In this document: positions 56,590 through 64,000 of the stretch, one piece after another
How the letters are laid out: each line of letters opens with the position of its first letter
Numbering within the stretch: position 1 is the first letter of the stretch
From: Deltaproteobacteria bacterium
GTDB taxonomy: Bacteria; Myxococcota_C; UBA6777
Assembly: GCA_006226375.1 (NCBI GenBank)
Contig: SBHC01000083.1
Span: forward strand, 45,917 to 109,916
Length of the DNA: 64,000 nt
Reading direction: 5' to 3'
Program-made: the position numbers and the translations under genes
Notes under the pieces: generated by a model
The model's database searches: none
Seen by the model: the letters and a program-made list of their open reading frames with translations, nothing else
What the model was told of the DNA's origin: nothing

Positions 56590-56616
56590 TTATCGGCTTT
56601 CGTGAAAGAAAGTTGC
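56590..56616 (-). promoter_or_regulatory. FliA/WhiG-like promoter of sctI
   Basis: Minus-strand GCAA (56613-56616), a 15-base spacer beginning CTTTCTT, and a perfect GCCGATAA -10 (56590-56597). It lies between the sigma-factor gene and sctI. It matches two promoters before the 603-residue gene at 27.5 kb. The -35 differs from the TAAA of enteric FliA at two positions. Confidence 0.68.
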
Positions 56617-56709
56617 GTTGTTCCTCCCAACTTTTCTGAAAGAAGAAGGAAAACAAGAGAGACTCTCTATACATACCCATTTGAACCCTACGAAGCAAGG
56701 GAGCGATTC

Positions 56710-57468
56710 TTACGGTCGTCCCCGCGATGAGCTTGGCGGTCGACCGGGTGAGGGAGCAGCTGGAAGAACGTCAGGATCGGGGTTCAACTCTTGGACAAGT
56801 TTTTGGAGCCGCTGAATCGCGCGGGAGTGAAGTCGGGAGGCCCATGACTTCGACAACCCTAGCTTCTCTCCGGCTTCTTGGAGCGTCATGTCCTTGTAGT
56901 AGTAAAACTCCAGGAGTTGGCGCTCTTGCTCAGGCAGCTTGAACAGTGCTTCCTTGAGGACTTCACGAGCCTGAGAGAACTCGACCTGCTCGTGGGGATT
57001 GCTTTCGCGATCTTCACTTTCGACCTGAAGGTGATCGCTGGCATCCAACGACGTTATAAAGATCGAGGCGAGGCTGCTGATGACATCGCCGATCTGGTTA
57101 ACTTCGTCGTTGAGAGAGGACGGCGCGTTGCTAGCGTTGCGGTCGTGAACGCTGCTGAGGTAGGCGTTGGCTCGCTCTTCGTACCGAAGCTTGGCGTAGT
57201 GAGAGCGAGAGATCCATCCCATGCTGCGGAGGCCGTCGTACACGGCTCCACGGATGCGGTAGTAGGCAAACGTCATAAAGTTGACGTTGAATTTGGGGTC
57301 GAACCGATCGGCTGCTTCAATCAGTCCAAGTTCGCCATAACCGACAAGGTCATCAAACTCGACCGTGCGCGACATGTTCTTGATGATCTTCCCGACAATA
57401 TTCCGCACGTACGGGCGGTATTGTTCGATCAATTGGTCACGTGTGAGTTGGGAGACGTCTTGTGTCAT
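56710..57468 (-). CDS. FliA/WhiG-family RNA polymerase sigma factor
   Basis: Alternative sigma factor of 252 residues in the sigma-28 class. Region 2 is seen as YRPYVRNIVGKIIKNM, DDLVGYGELGLIEAADRFDP and FMTFAYYRIRGAVYDGLRSM with WISRSHYAKLR. Region 4 is LPEQERQLLEFYYYKDMTLQEAGEKLGLSKSWASRLHSRAIQRL. In other bacteria this class drives flagellar or sporulation genes; here it is inside the T3SS cluster. It probably reads the GCCGATAA-type promoters at sctI and at the 603-residue gene. An extended linker and a Pro/Ser-rich C-terminal tail are present. ATG 57468 is chosen over 57480. Confidence 0.92.
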   Translation of the reverse strand: MTQDVSQLTRDQLIEQYRPYVRNIVGKIIKNMSRTVEFDDLVGYGELGLIEAADRFDPKFNVNFMTFAYYRIRGAVYDGLRSMGWISRSHYAKLRYEERANAYLSSVHDRNASNAPSSLNDEVNQIGDVISSLASIFITSLDASDHLQVESEDRESNPHEQVEFSQAREVLKEALFKLPEQERQLLEFYYYKDMTLQEAGEKLGLSKSWASRLHSRAIQRLQKLVQELNPDPDVLPAAPSPGRPPSSSRGRP

Positions 57469-57594
57469 ACCAGCAAACAATGGGGTTGCTTAAGCAATGC
57501 TTCGTAGCCTTCGTTCCTTTCGGAGAGAGCTGAGATGAAGAGTGTCAAACAACCAGGGGTAAAAGTGCCGAGAGTTACTACATACTAACCCTAT

Positions 57595-57623
57595 GGTATA
57601 GCATAGATACTGAAACATGCAAA
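57595..57623 (-). promoter_or_regulatory. Sigma-70-type promoter of the sigma-factor gene
   Basis: Minus-strand TTTGCA (57618-57623), a 17-base spacer and TATACC (57595-57600), with CTATGCTATA shared with the sctJ promoter. Predicted start of transcription about 120 bases before the gene. Confidence 0.5.
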
Positions 57624-57658
57624 GGGAGTTTTCTGCTGGGCACAGGGAAGAGGGGGGA

Positions 57659-58048
57659 TTATTTGCGTCGATTTTGGATGCGACGAAGTACAGAGTCGAG
57701 GCGGTTGCGCATATCGGAGTCGGAGGTGAGAGACTCGGTCACTGCGGCCGTCAATTGCTCGACTTCACTTTGGGGAAGGTTCTGTCCACCGAAGCGTTGG
57801 TGAATCACTGCAGCAACAACCGTTTGGGTTGCTTCTTCCAGGTCGCCTTCGTAGTCTTGAGCAGCGGAAGACATCGCGTCGTAAAGAGGGGAGTCCTCTT
57901 CTTCGACGGGTTCCACCGCGTCGGGTGTTGCGACTTCACTCGCGGCTTCCGCTTTGCTGGCGAACCCGGCTTTCTTGGTCCCTTTGGTTTTTTGGGTCCG
58001 TGAAGTCTGTCCAATGTTGCGATAGGGCGAGCCGCCACCAATCTTCAT
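57659..58048 (-). CDS. Small protein of T3SS locus, function unknown
   Basis: Unrecognised protein of 129 residues. The first 50 residues are Lys/Ser/Gly/Ala-rich and disordered (KIGGGSPYRNIGQTSRTQK); the last 75 are helical and acidic (LYDAMSSAAQDYEGDLEEATQ, then VAAVIHQRFGGQNLPQSE). A secretion-signal-like N-terminus plus a helical C-terminus would suit a small secreted or gate-keeper part, but I do not recognise a family. Same strand and tight spacing with its neighbours. Confidence 0.65.
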   Translation of the reverse strand: MKIGGGSPYRNIGQTSRTQKTKGTKKAGFASKAEAASEVATPDAVEPVEEEDSPLYDAMSSAAQDYEGDLEEATQTVVAAVIHQRFGGQNLPQSEVEQLTAAVTESLTSDSDMRNRLDSVLRRIQNRRK

Positions 58049-58120
58049 GGGTTTGTTCTCAAAGGCGGTGAGGGTTAATCCAGGTGGTGAGAGCGTTGCC
58101 TCGATACACCGTTACGAAAG

Positions 58121-58552
58121 TTACGAGCGCGAGAACGTGCCTTGGCTGTGGGCTTCCAACAAGGATTCGGCCAGGGCCGAAGCTCCAGGAGGATCGCTTT
58201 GGTCCAGTTGTTTGGCTTTTTCCAGCACAGGAATGGCTTGGTCACCTTTGCCTTGAAGCAAGTATGCTTCACCAAGAAAGGCGTGAGCTTCTGCGGATTG
58301 TGGGCGAAGTTCGAGGGCTTTGTTGTACGCCGCCTCGGCTTCGTTCCATCGTTCCTGGCTGACGAAGAGATGACCCAGGCCAAGCTGGGGAACTTCACTT
58401 CGAGGGAGTAAGGCAGCGCAACCCATGAACACGTCTTCGGCGGCTTGAAAGTCGCCCATCTCCATGTACATGTAGCCTGTTTCCAGCATCACTTGCGCTT
58501 GATCTTTGGGAACTTCCACCAATCCAATCAGACTTTCGTTCTGGGCTGCCAT
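58121..58552 (-). CDS. TPR protein, likely T3SS chaperone
   Basis: Protein of 143 residues with three tetratricopeptide repeats (AQVMLETGYMYMEMGDFQAAEDVF, PQLGLGHLFVSQERWNEAEAAY, AHAFLGEAYLLQGKGDQAIPVL). Small TPR proteins of the SycD/LcrH or SctG type are usual class II chaperones in T3SS loci, binding translocators or needle subunits. The repeats are clear; which substrate it serves is unknown. It is flanked by small likely secreted proteins, which fits a chaperone role. Confidence 0.8.
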   Translation of the reverse strand: MAAQNESLIGLVEVPKDQAQVMLETGYMYMEMGDFQAAEDVFMGCAALLPRSEVPQLGLGHLFVSQERWNEAEAAYNKALELRPQSAEAHAFLGEAYLLQGKGDQAIPVLEKAKQLDQSDPPGASALAESLLEAHSQGTFSRS

Positions 58553-58642
58553 GGTTTTCTCACATCCACTCAGAAATAGGGAACGAGATCAACCGAATTG
58601 ATCGTCACGTCCTGTTTTGGGTTACCCTTAGCACTATAAAGG

Positions 58643-58681
58643 AATGGCGCTGCCCTGACAAGAGGAGGATGCAGCGCCATT
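58643..58681 (-). other. Strong hairpin between T3SS genes
   Basis: Eleven-base perfect inverted repeat AATGGCGCTGC/GCAGCGCCATT with a 17-base loop, about 52 bases past the stop of the 172-residue gene. No T-run follows, so it may stabilise the upstream message or attenuate read-through rather than terminate it. Confidence 0.65.
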
Positions 58682-58732
58682 TCCCAACGTTTGACAAAGG
58701 AACCCTAAGCAAGGGTGCTCTGAAGAGCTTCC

Positions 58733-59251
58733 TTAGTTGACGTTTCGGATCGAGTTGCTAGCCGTTTGGTGACGGTTCTTCAACACGTTGGACATCGTCT
58801 GGAATTGACGACTTTCGTGCTGCATGTTGGCTTGCAACTGGAGGAACTGCAAGTTGAAGGCCGACTGCATTTCGAACAGTTCTTTGGCTTGGCCAAACTG
58901 GCTGCTGACCTGGGACTTGCTGTTACCGGGGATGCTGGGAGCGCCGCTGGTCAGGCCACCCACGTTCAGGCCACCGCCACCAGCAGCAGCGACGGGAGCT
59001 TGACCTGCATTTGCGGTCAAAGCAGCAGCGCTGGTGCCAACTTGGGAAGCGCCGGAAAGTGCAGCGCTGAGCACGGTGCCACCGGGAACGGCAGCGACAG
59101 CAGAACCAGCCAAGGAGCCCACGGTCTTCGCGGTAGCGTTCAGTCCGTCGCGGAGCTTCGCGCCGAAGCTGGAGTCCACGGTGGTGCGCATCTTGGTAGC
59201 TTGTTGTTGGTGAATCTGTACATTCGGGGTCAAGTTGTTGATCTTACTCAT
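58733..59251 (-). CDS. Small T3SS-locus protein, candidate needle or secreted component
   Basis: Protein of 172 residues beginning MSKINNLTPNVQIHQQQ. Residues 45-115 are Gly/Ala/Ser-rich. The C-terminal 60 residues are a helix of Gln/Asn/Leu with a close resemblance to needle-type ends: LFEMQSAFNLQFLQLQ, then SNVLKNRHQTASNSIRN. Needle proteins (SctF) are about 80 residues and end in a similar S-N-V-x-K helix, so a needle or filament subunit with an extended N-terminus is possible. The assignment is weak. GGAGA lies upstream of the start; hairpins flank the gene on both sides. Confidence 0.6.
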   Translation of the reverse strand: MSKINNLTPNVQIHQQQATKMRTTVDSSFGAKLRDGLNATAKTVGSLAGSAVAAVPGGTVLSAALSGASQVGTSAAALTANAGQAPVAAAGGGGLNVGGLTSGAPSIPGNSKSQVSSQFGQAKELFEMQSAFNLQFLQLQANMQHESRQFQTMSNVLKNRHQTASNSIRNVN

Positions 59252-59362
59252 GGGACCTTGTCTCCTGTTCTCACGACCTTTGTGCGATAAATCGGGAAGT
59301 GGGTCTTCTTACCCACTCACAAACCTTTTCGGCAACCCTCTCAAAAAGGTTGCTAGTTTTTT

Positions 59363-59755
59363 TTAGGAATTTTCTGCAGCTTCATCGCCAGCGAGCAAAC
59401 TGGCCTTCACCTGCAGCAAATGGTTGATCATATCAAATGTGCGTTCGTACGCCTGGCGGGCGTATTGGGCTTCTTGCTTCACCCGGCCCGTGCGTTTTTC
59501 AATCAGCTCGTCCAGGTGCTGGCAGACTGCGCCCATCTCTTCGCCAAATGCGGAGAGATCTTCGTTGGATCGTTCAATCAACGCTTCCAAGTTGGGGAAG
59601 ATCCCGCTGGGGGCATCTTCGGTCTGAGCTTGCGCACTGGCTTGTGCGGTAGGAGTTGGCGCGCCGCCAACCGGTGGGCGAGGGCCCATGCCGGGCAAGC
59701 CGCCACCCATTCCACCCACTGTAAAGGAACCCAAGCCCTTTTTGTCATCTGCCAT
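59363..59755 (-). CDS. Small T3SS-locus protein, function unknown
   Basis: Unrecognised protein of 130 residues. The N-terminal 50 are Gly/Pro/Ala-rich (GGMGGGLPGMGPRPPVGGA). Residues 55-125 form a continuous amphipathic helix (LEALIERSNEDLSAFGEEM, then LDELIEKRTGRVKQEAQYA). First gene of the same-strand T3SS series. Length and helix would suit a secreted filament part or chaperone, but no family is recognised. Confidence 0.62.
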   Translation of the reverse strand: MADDKKGLGSFTVGGMGGGLPGMGPRPPVGGAPTPTAQASAQAQTEDAPSGIFPNLEALIERSNEDLSAFGEEMGAVCQHLDELIEKRTGRVKQEAQYARQAYERTFDMINHLLQVKASLLAGDEAAENS

Positions 59756-59942
59756 GGTTCTGCGTATCCTTTTCTCGCGATTCGCGGGGCTATCGCCTGT
59801 TGTTAAGACGAGCGTTGAGGATCCATGGCTAGAGGTCCAACTCTACGAAGAGAGCCTTCTCTGCCTTCAATCCTGCACGTATTTGAGCTACACTAGCCTA
59901 GAAAAACATCATTCTATTGTCAAGAGCGAAGGAGAGTTGGCG

Positions 59943-60524
59943 ATGAATCTATGTCGGTCGCTTGGGTTGTGGATCACCGTAGGATCCCTTCTACTGTGTT
60001 GCAACTTGCTAGGGTGCCGCAAATCCAACAAAGACTCCTCTGTGGAGCGTCGCGCTCCGGTCCGCCCCAAACCTCGTATCACGCCGGAACAACGGCGACT
60101 TCGTGCAGCATACAAGCAAGTTCGCACGCTGCGAAATGTGAATGGATTTACCATCGCGCAGACCTTGAAGCATTGGCGTCAGCGATCGCTCACCTTGGCC
60201 AAAGCCAACAAAGGAAAAGCTCCTTCTCCTTACGAGTGGTCGGGAGTCTGCCCATCGCCCCAACGATGCCGGGTTAAGATCGCTTTCTCAGACGGGAACT
60301 TTAAGAACCGGATCGAAGTGCTTTGGGATGTTGTGAACAAGAAAGTCACGCCAGCCAACCCTGTGGCGATGATGCTACTGAATCCCAAGCTTGCACAACC
60401 ACGCAAGCCTGCGGTTAAGCCGACACCACGGAGGAAACCCAAGGCGCGACGTCGTCTCAGACGCCGACGATACCGTCGGAGACGAAGAAGGCGCCGACGT
60501 CGGCGAAGACGAAAGAATCCATAG
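59943..60524 (+). CDS. Lipoprotein with poly-arginine C-terminus
   Basis: Lipoprotein of 193 residues; lipobox NLLGC near residue 25. A short globular part follows (TIAQTLKHWRQRSLTLAKANK, then PSPQRCRVKIAFSDGNFKNR), with Cys residues that could form a disulphide. The last 30 residues are almost only Arg (RRRRYRRRRRRRRR type). ATG 59943 has AAGGAGAG upstream; the longer frame to 59688 crosses the divergent T3SS promoter region and is rejected. A strongly cationic tail on the cell surface or in the periplasm could bind peptidoglycan, LPS or nucleic acid; this is inference. Confidence 0.78.
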   Translation: MNLCRSLGLWITVGSLLLCCNLLGCRKSNKDSSVERRAPVRPKPRITPEQRRLRAAYKQVRTLRNVNGFTIAQTLKHWRQRSLTLAKANKGKAPSPYEWSGVCPSPQRCRVKIAFSDGNFKNRIEVLWDVVNKKVTPANPVAMMLLNPKLAQPRKPAVKPTPRRKPKARRRLRRRRYRRRRRRRRRRRRRKNP

Positions 60525-60562
60525 GGAGATTGTCCAAGAGGCCGGGGAAGGGGGAGGCTGCT

Positions 60563-62494
60563 TTATTCTTCTGGAGAAGGTGGACCCTGAATGGGTAGCT
60601 TGACGTGGAAGGTTGTGCCTACGCCTGGGGTCGAGGTGAAGTTGATGTTCCCACCGTGATCGTCCACGATCTTCCGGACAATCGCGAGACCCAGGCCGCT
60701 ACCCTCCGAAGACTTGCTGGAGACAAACGTATCAAACAAGGTGGCCTGAATTTCGGGGGGGATCCCGCCACCGGTGTCACGGAAGGTGAGGGAGAGAAAG
60801 TCCCCATCCTGTTCCGCTTGAAGTTCAAAGGTCCCGCCAGATTTCATTGCCTGTCCGGCGTTTCGGGCGAGGTTCGAGATCATCCGTTGGATCTTGATCT
60901 CATCGAAGTGCATGTTGCCTTTGTAGGTGTTCTCAATGTGGAGGTGGATGGAGCCATCGTTGAACTCTTGCAGCAGATGTTGTTCGACTTCCTGAAGGAA
61001 TTGAACCCAGCTCACCTTTCGGACTAGAAGAGTTGAGTCTCCTCTGGCGAAGGCGAGTACCTCGCGGGTCATCTGGTTCAGCTGCTCGATCTGCTTCAGG
61101 ATCGCGTTGGAGTATTTCTTGCGTTTGACTGGATCCGTTGCCTGGCTGATCATCTGGGCGTACCCAGAGATGATTGTCATTGGGCTCTTAAAGTCGTGGA
61201 GAACACCCGACAACAATTGTCCAATGGTGGCAAGTCGATTCTCTCGGACTTGCTTATCCCGTTGTGACCCGATCTCAATCGCCCGGCTGATCTGAGCGGC
61301 GATAAGCTGCATCAAACGAAGATCATCTTCCACAAATCCTTGTGGACTCTGCTTGTTCAACAACTCAATGGCGCCTTGGATGGTTTCTTCCTGGCGAATG
61401 GGTACGCAAAGAACCGAACGAACAGGAAATTCAAGTCGGGCAGCGAGATCTTTGCTGAAGCGATCGTCCTGGTCGGGTCGGTTGACCAGCAACGCTTCGC
61501 CCGACTCTAGCGCGCAGCCCAAGAATCCTTCGCCTGCGTTCAGGCGTGCGGGAACGATCGCGACCTTGCCGTCATCTTCGGGGGCTGAACTGTACAAGAA
61601 GATTCGACTGCGACCGCCAGCATCGATCGCTAGAGTCGCGGCTTCGCATCCCAAGAGCACAACAATACGCTTGATGATGTTGCAGAGAGCATCGTCCAGG
61701 TTGAACGCATGGCTCATTTGCTGCTCGATGTCGAACACAACATCAAGCTCGCGGCCTCTGTGCTTGAGTTGACGTGTTGTCTGCATCAACTCGACGTGCT
61801 TCTTCCAAAGGGCCTGGTATAGGCGGGCGTTCTCAAGGAAGATCGCTGCTTGGGATGAGAGTGTCTGAAGGATGTGCTCATCTTCGGACGTGAAGGGTAA
61901 CTTGTCCCGTTTGTTGAGGACCTGGATCACGCCGATAATGTTGCCCTGCTGGTTGCAAAGCGGCATGGTCAGGAGGTTGTGGGTCCGGAAGCCGTTCTTC
62001 TTGTCAAAGTCGCTGTTGAATCGCTCATCGTTGTAAGCGTCGCGGATGTTGACGGTCTCTCCTGTCTGGGCTACCCAGCCGACGATGCCTTTGCCTACTG
62101 GGAGGCGGATGGTTGCATTCTTGCCTTCTCCTTGGAGGAGCTTCGACCAGACTTCACCTGAGTCGTAGTCAACCAGGAACAGAGAGGAACGTTCTGCTTC
62201 CAACAATTCTGTGATTTTGTCGAGGAGGAGAGAGAGTATCTCTTCGGGATCTTGGGTGGAACTGAGCGTGTGACCGATCTCAAAGACGGCCTGGAGCTGG
62301 TCTTCCATACGCTTGAGCCGCTGTCGAAGCGCAACTTCCTGGTAGACCTGGGCGCGGGTGCTTGCTCCTTCGATCAAGGGCAGGGTGCTGGTTGCAGCGA
62401 CAGTGCTCCCTGTCGACATCGTCGTCAGGTACTCTTGAGAACCTGACCCTGTGGAGCCGTGTTCTTGTCGCTTGTCCTCAACCGAGTGTTTCAT
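60563..62494 (-). CDS. Sensor histidine kinase with two GAF domains
   Basis: Soluble hybrid-free histidine kinase of 643 residues. Two GAF domains are at about 70-225 and 250-405 (GKGIVGWVAQTGETVNIRDAY and GEGFLGCALESGEALLVNRP). The HisKA H-box is LLSGVLHDFKSPMT with phospho-acceptor His433. The HATPase_c domain has the N-box LARNAGQAM, the G1 box FRDTGGGIPPEI and the G2 box EGSGLGLAIVRKIVDDHGG. No membrane helix or receiver domain, and no response regulator next door, so its partner is elsewhere. GAF ligands are unknown. Start is not backed by a good ribosome-binding site. Confidence 0.95.
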   Translation of the reverse strand: MKHSVEDKRQEHGSTGSGSQEYLTTMSTGSTVAATSTLPLIEGASTRAQVYQEVALRQRLKRMEDQLQAVFEIGHTLSSTQDPEEILSLLLDKITELLEAERSSLFLVDYDSGEVWSKLLQGEGKNATIRLPVGKGIVGWVAQTGETVNIRDAYNDERFNSDFDKKNGFRTHNLLTMPLCNQQGNIIGVIQVLNKRDKLPFTSEDEHILQTLSSQAAIFLENARLYQALWKKHVELMQTTRQLKHRGRELDVVFDIEQQMSHAFNLDDALCNIIKRIVVLLGCEAATLAIDAGGRSRIFLYSSAPEDDGKVAIVPARLNAGEGFLGCALESGEALLVNRPDQDDRFSKDLAARLEFPVRSVLCVPIRQEETIQGAIELLNKQSPQGFVEDDLRLMQLIAAQISRAIEIGSQRDKQVRENRLATIGQLLSGVLHDFKSPMTIISGYAQMISQATDPVKRKKYSNAILKQIEQLNQMTREVLAFARGDSTLLVRKVSWVQFLQEVEQHLLQEFNDGSIHLHIENTYKGNMHFDEIKIQRMISNLARNAGQAMKSGGTFELQAEQDGDFLSLTFRDTGGGIPPEIQATLFDTFVSSKSSEGSGLGLAIVRKIVDDHGGNINFTSTPGVGTTFHVKLPIQGPPSPEE

Positions 62495-62656
62495 CCTGGA
62501 AACCTTACGCCAAAAGCGGGGGAAGTCTGGAAGCGATGACCATCAAGGAGTTGAGCCATCAGCGCTCCGTCCAACGTCCATGATTCTACCGTGACGTGTT
62601 GGACTGTGCAAGGGCCAAGATGTGAACGAGATTCCTCCTCCCAGGCTTTTGTTCTT

Positions 62657-63103
62657 TCAGAATTGGGACTTCTCGGAGTGGTTCTTTCTGTCAGACAGAG
62701 GACACCAACGGTAGAGGCACGTTGTGGGCGAAAGAGGTGGGTTGATACCTACCACAAACACCATAACATTCGGGTAGGTAGGCTGGTTGTCCCATTCCAG
62801 AGCGTCTTGGTCAGATGGTGACAACTCAGGGGATGCGTTGGGGTGAGAATGGTAGAAGCCCAACGTCTTTATCTCTCCTCGGTCCTGAGCCAGAAGCAGA
62901 GGCAGAACCTGAGCAGGAGAAACCCAAAATTGCATCGTTTTTGATGCAGCGGGAGCCTGGTTCTCCCAGGGTTGAGTCTGCCACTTTCCATGGTCGTCCT
63001 GCCACCAAGCACCACAAGCTTCTTCTGGGTAGGCCGATTGGCAATGGTCGAGGATAGACGAGTAGATGCCAGGAGGAAGAGAGTGATCTGTAGGCTGATA
63101 CAT
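62657..63103 (-). CDS. JAMM/MPN-domain metalloprotease
   Basis: Protein of 148 residues with a JAB1/MPN+ metal site: EEACG (Glu near residue 27), then YHSHPNASPELSPSDQD, which contains the HxH and S-x-x-D of the JAMM motif (His85, His87, Asp98). Bacterial JAMM proteins process sulfur-carrier or ubiquitin-like tails; no such partner is nearby. The chosen ATG starts the conserved domain. Longer forms overlap the preceding propeller gene, whose stop is 17 bases upstream, so the two are probably co-transcribed. Confidence 0.87.
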   Translation of the reverse strand: MYQPTDHSLPPGIYSSILDHCQSAYPEEACGAWWQDDHGKWQTQPWENQAPAASKTMQFWVSPAQVLPLLLAQDRGEIKTLGFYHSHPNASPELSPSDQDALEWDNQPTYPNVMVFVVGINPPLSPTTCLYRWCPLSDRKNHSEKSQF

Positions 63104-63119
63104 AAAGAGAAGAGAGGTA

Positions 63120-64000
63120 CTAGAGAGCGTCGACGCGGACCGCGACCTGGAACGAATAGAGGAGGCTGTTGTAAGCCAAAGCGTAGAGTTTACGAGCATG
63201 TACGAGGGGGCGGGCAAATCCAACTCTGTAGTCGATGCGCTGAAGGAGCAGGCCATCGTCAGGTCGAAGCACATAGATCCCACGGTCGGTGGAAGCAACG
63301 TAGAGGTTTTGGTCATCGGTCAAGGGATCACCAAACGAGCCAGCTTTGCGGTATCTGCGCTTCCAACGCTGCTTGCCTGTCTCTGCTATGAGGGAGGCGA
63401 CGTATCCGTTGTTGTTGCTGATAAACAGGTCGCTGTCTCGAACTTCGACACGTGAGACGCCTCGCATCTTGTATTTCCACAAGGGTTTGCCGTCTTTGGC
63501 TCGAAGGCAATTCACCGATCCGCTGTACGAGGCAACGTAGACACGTCCGTCCGAAACAGAGGGCGCGCTGTCGATGTCAGCAAAGCGGTCTTTCTCTTTC
63601 AGGGAGCGTTTCCATACTTCCTTGCCTGAGGCCGCCTGGTATGCAATCACAGTTCCGTCAGAGTAGCCGGTAAAGACAAGGGAATCTTCCACCACTGGAG
63701 GTGCCTGACCCCGGATGGAGAGGCGGTCGGGTGGGTCGTGTTTTTGTTGCCACACCCATTTGCCCGTATCGGCTCGAAGTGCCGTGATCTTGTTGTTGCT
63801 GGTGGTAAAGATCACCAGCGCAGGTTTTTTTGGCCCATCAGAGGGGAGGTAAGCCGCTTGGGAGAGAATCTCCCCGTCGGCAGCGTACTTCCACTTGAGC
63901 TTTACGCTCAGCCGGTCTTCTTTCTTTTTGCTTGGAAGGGTCTCCAGAGCATAGAGGACACCGCTGGTCGTACCCACATACAGGACGCGCTCGTGGACAA
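63120..64000 (-). CDS. PQQ-binding-like beta-propeller protein, 3' part
   Basis: Partial gene; the 5' end lies beyond the window, and the frame is open to the edge. About 293 residues are visible, with repeated blades: VLYVGTTSGVLYALET, NKITALRADTGKWVWQQK, DGTVIAYQAASGKEVWKRS, VNCLRAKDGKPLWKY. The pattern is that of PQQ-like/BamB-type propellers. Blade residues for PQQ itself are not obvious, so a scaffold role as in BamB is as likely as a dehydrogenase. No TonB box or signal is visible in this part. Confidence 0.88.
   Translation of the reverse strand, partial: VHERVLYVGTTSGVLYALETLPSKKKEDRLSVKLKWKYAADGEILSQAAYLPSDGPKKPALVIFTTSNNKITALRADTGKWVWQQKHDPPDRLSIRGQAPPVVEDSLVFTGYSDGTVIAYQAASGKEVWKRSLKEKDRFADIDSAPSVSDGRVYVASYSGSVNCLRAKDGKPLWKYKMRGVSRVEVRDSDLFISNNNGYVASLIAETGKQRWKRRYRKAGSFGDPLTDDQNLYVASTDRGIYVLRPDDGLLLQRIDYRVGFARPLVHARKLYALAYNSLLYSFQVAVRVDAL

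Overview
The window looks like chromosome from a Gram-negative bacterium of the Myxococcota / former Deltaproteobacteria type. Clues are a eukaryote-like Ser/Thr kinase, a PP2C phosphatase, DUF4388 and GAF signalling proteins, many lipoproteins, an OmpH/Skp chaperone, RNase E, ClpS-ClpA and a non-flagellar type III secretion (T3SS) cluster. Taxonomy is inferred from gene content only and cannot be fixed to a genus. Base and codon use look even across the window. I see no insertion sequence, prophage, CRISPR array or rRNA.

Layout. 1-6.6 kb (plus strand): 3' part of a Ser/Thr kinase, a DPP-IV-type peptidase, a YhhN membrane protein, a DUF3891 protein and a membrane-anchored alpha/beta hydrolase. 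6.6-13.7 kb (minus): a membrane protein, an OmpH-like chaperone, a one-TM protein with an XRE regulator, a Bax-inhibitor-1 protein and a TPR-RecQ helicase. 14.2-18.4 kb (plus): a nucleosidase-like domain joined through one membrane helix to a large unknown region, and a small membrane protein. 18.4-18.9 kb: degenerate GATTACGCGGA repeats and a tRNA-Lys/tRNA-Glu operon with promoter and terminator. 19.1-24.7 kb (minus): a zinc-ribbon protein, a SNF2-like protein that has lost its ATPase motifs, and an RNase E with an SR-like repeat tail. 25-27.5 kb: a lipoprotein and a 603-residue Pro/Thr-rich protein. 27.8-30.6 kb: clpS-clpA. 30.9-37.0 kb: a 2043-residue SpvB/FG-GAP/RHS toxin-like protein. 37-46.3 kb (minus): PP2C phosphatase, fatty-acid hydroxylase-like, lipocalin-like, DUF4388, J-domain, DUF4178 and eight-repeat lipoprotein genes. 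46.5-49.9 kb (plus): xseB, gpmI and a lipoprotein. 49.9-59.8 kb (minus): the T3SS locus. 59.9-64 kb: a poly-Arg lipoprotein, a GAF histidine kinase, a JAMM protease and a truncated PQQ-propeller gene.

The T3SS locus reads, in transcription order: two small unknown proteins, a TPR chaperone-like protein, a small unknown protein, a FliA/WhiG-family sigma factor, SctI, SctJ, a FliG-like protein in the SctK position, SctL, SctN, SctO and SctP. The export gate (SctRSTUV), secretin SctC and C-ring SctQ are not in the window.

The most interesting observation is a shared promoter. Upstream of sctI, next to the sigma-factor gene, sits GCAA-N15-GCCGATAA, which has a FliA/WhiG-type -10. The same arrangement (GCAA or TCAA, N15, ACCGATAA) occurs twice, in a 32-bp tandem duplication, upstream of the 603-residue Pro/Thr-rich gene about 29 kb away. 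That gene starts with an N-terminus like those of two T3SS-locus proteins. This suggests it is a remote member of the T3SS regulon and a candidate secreted substrate. Other leads are the nucleosidase-TM fusion protein, the dead SNF2-like protein with its zinc-ribbon neighbour, and RNase E with SR-like and Myb/SANT-like ends.
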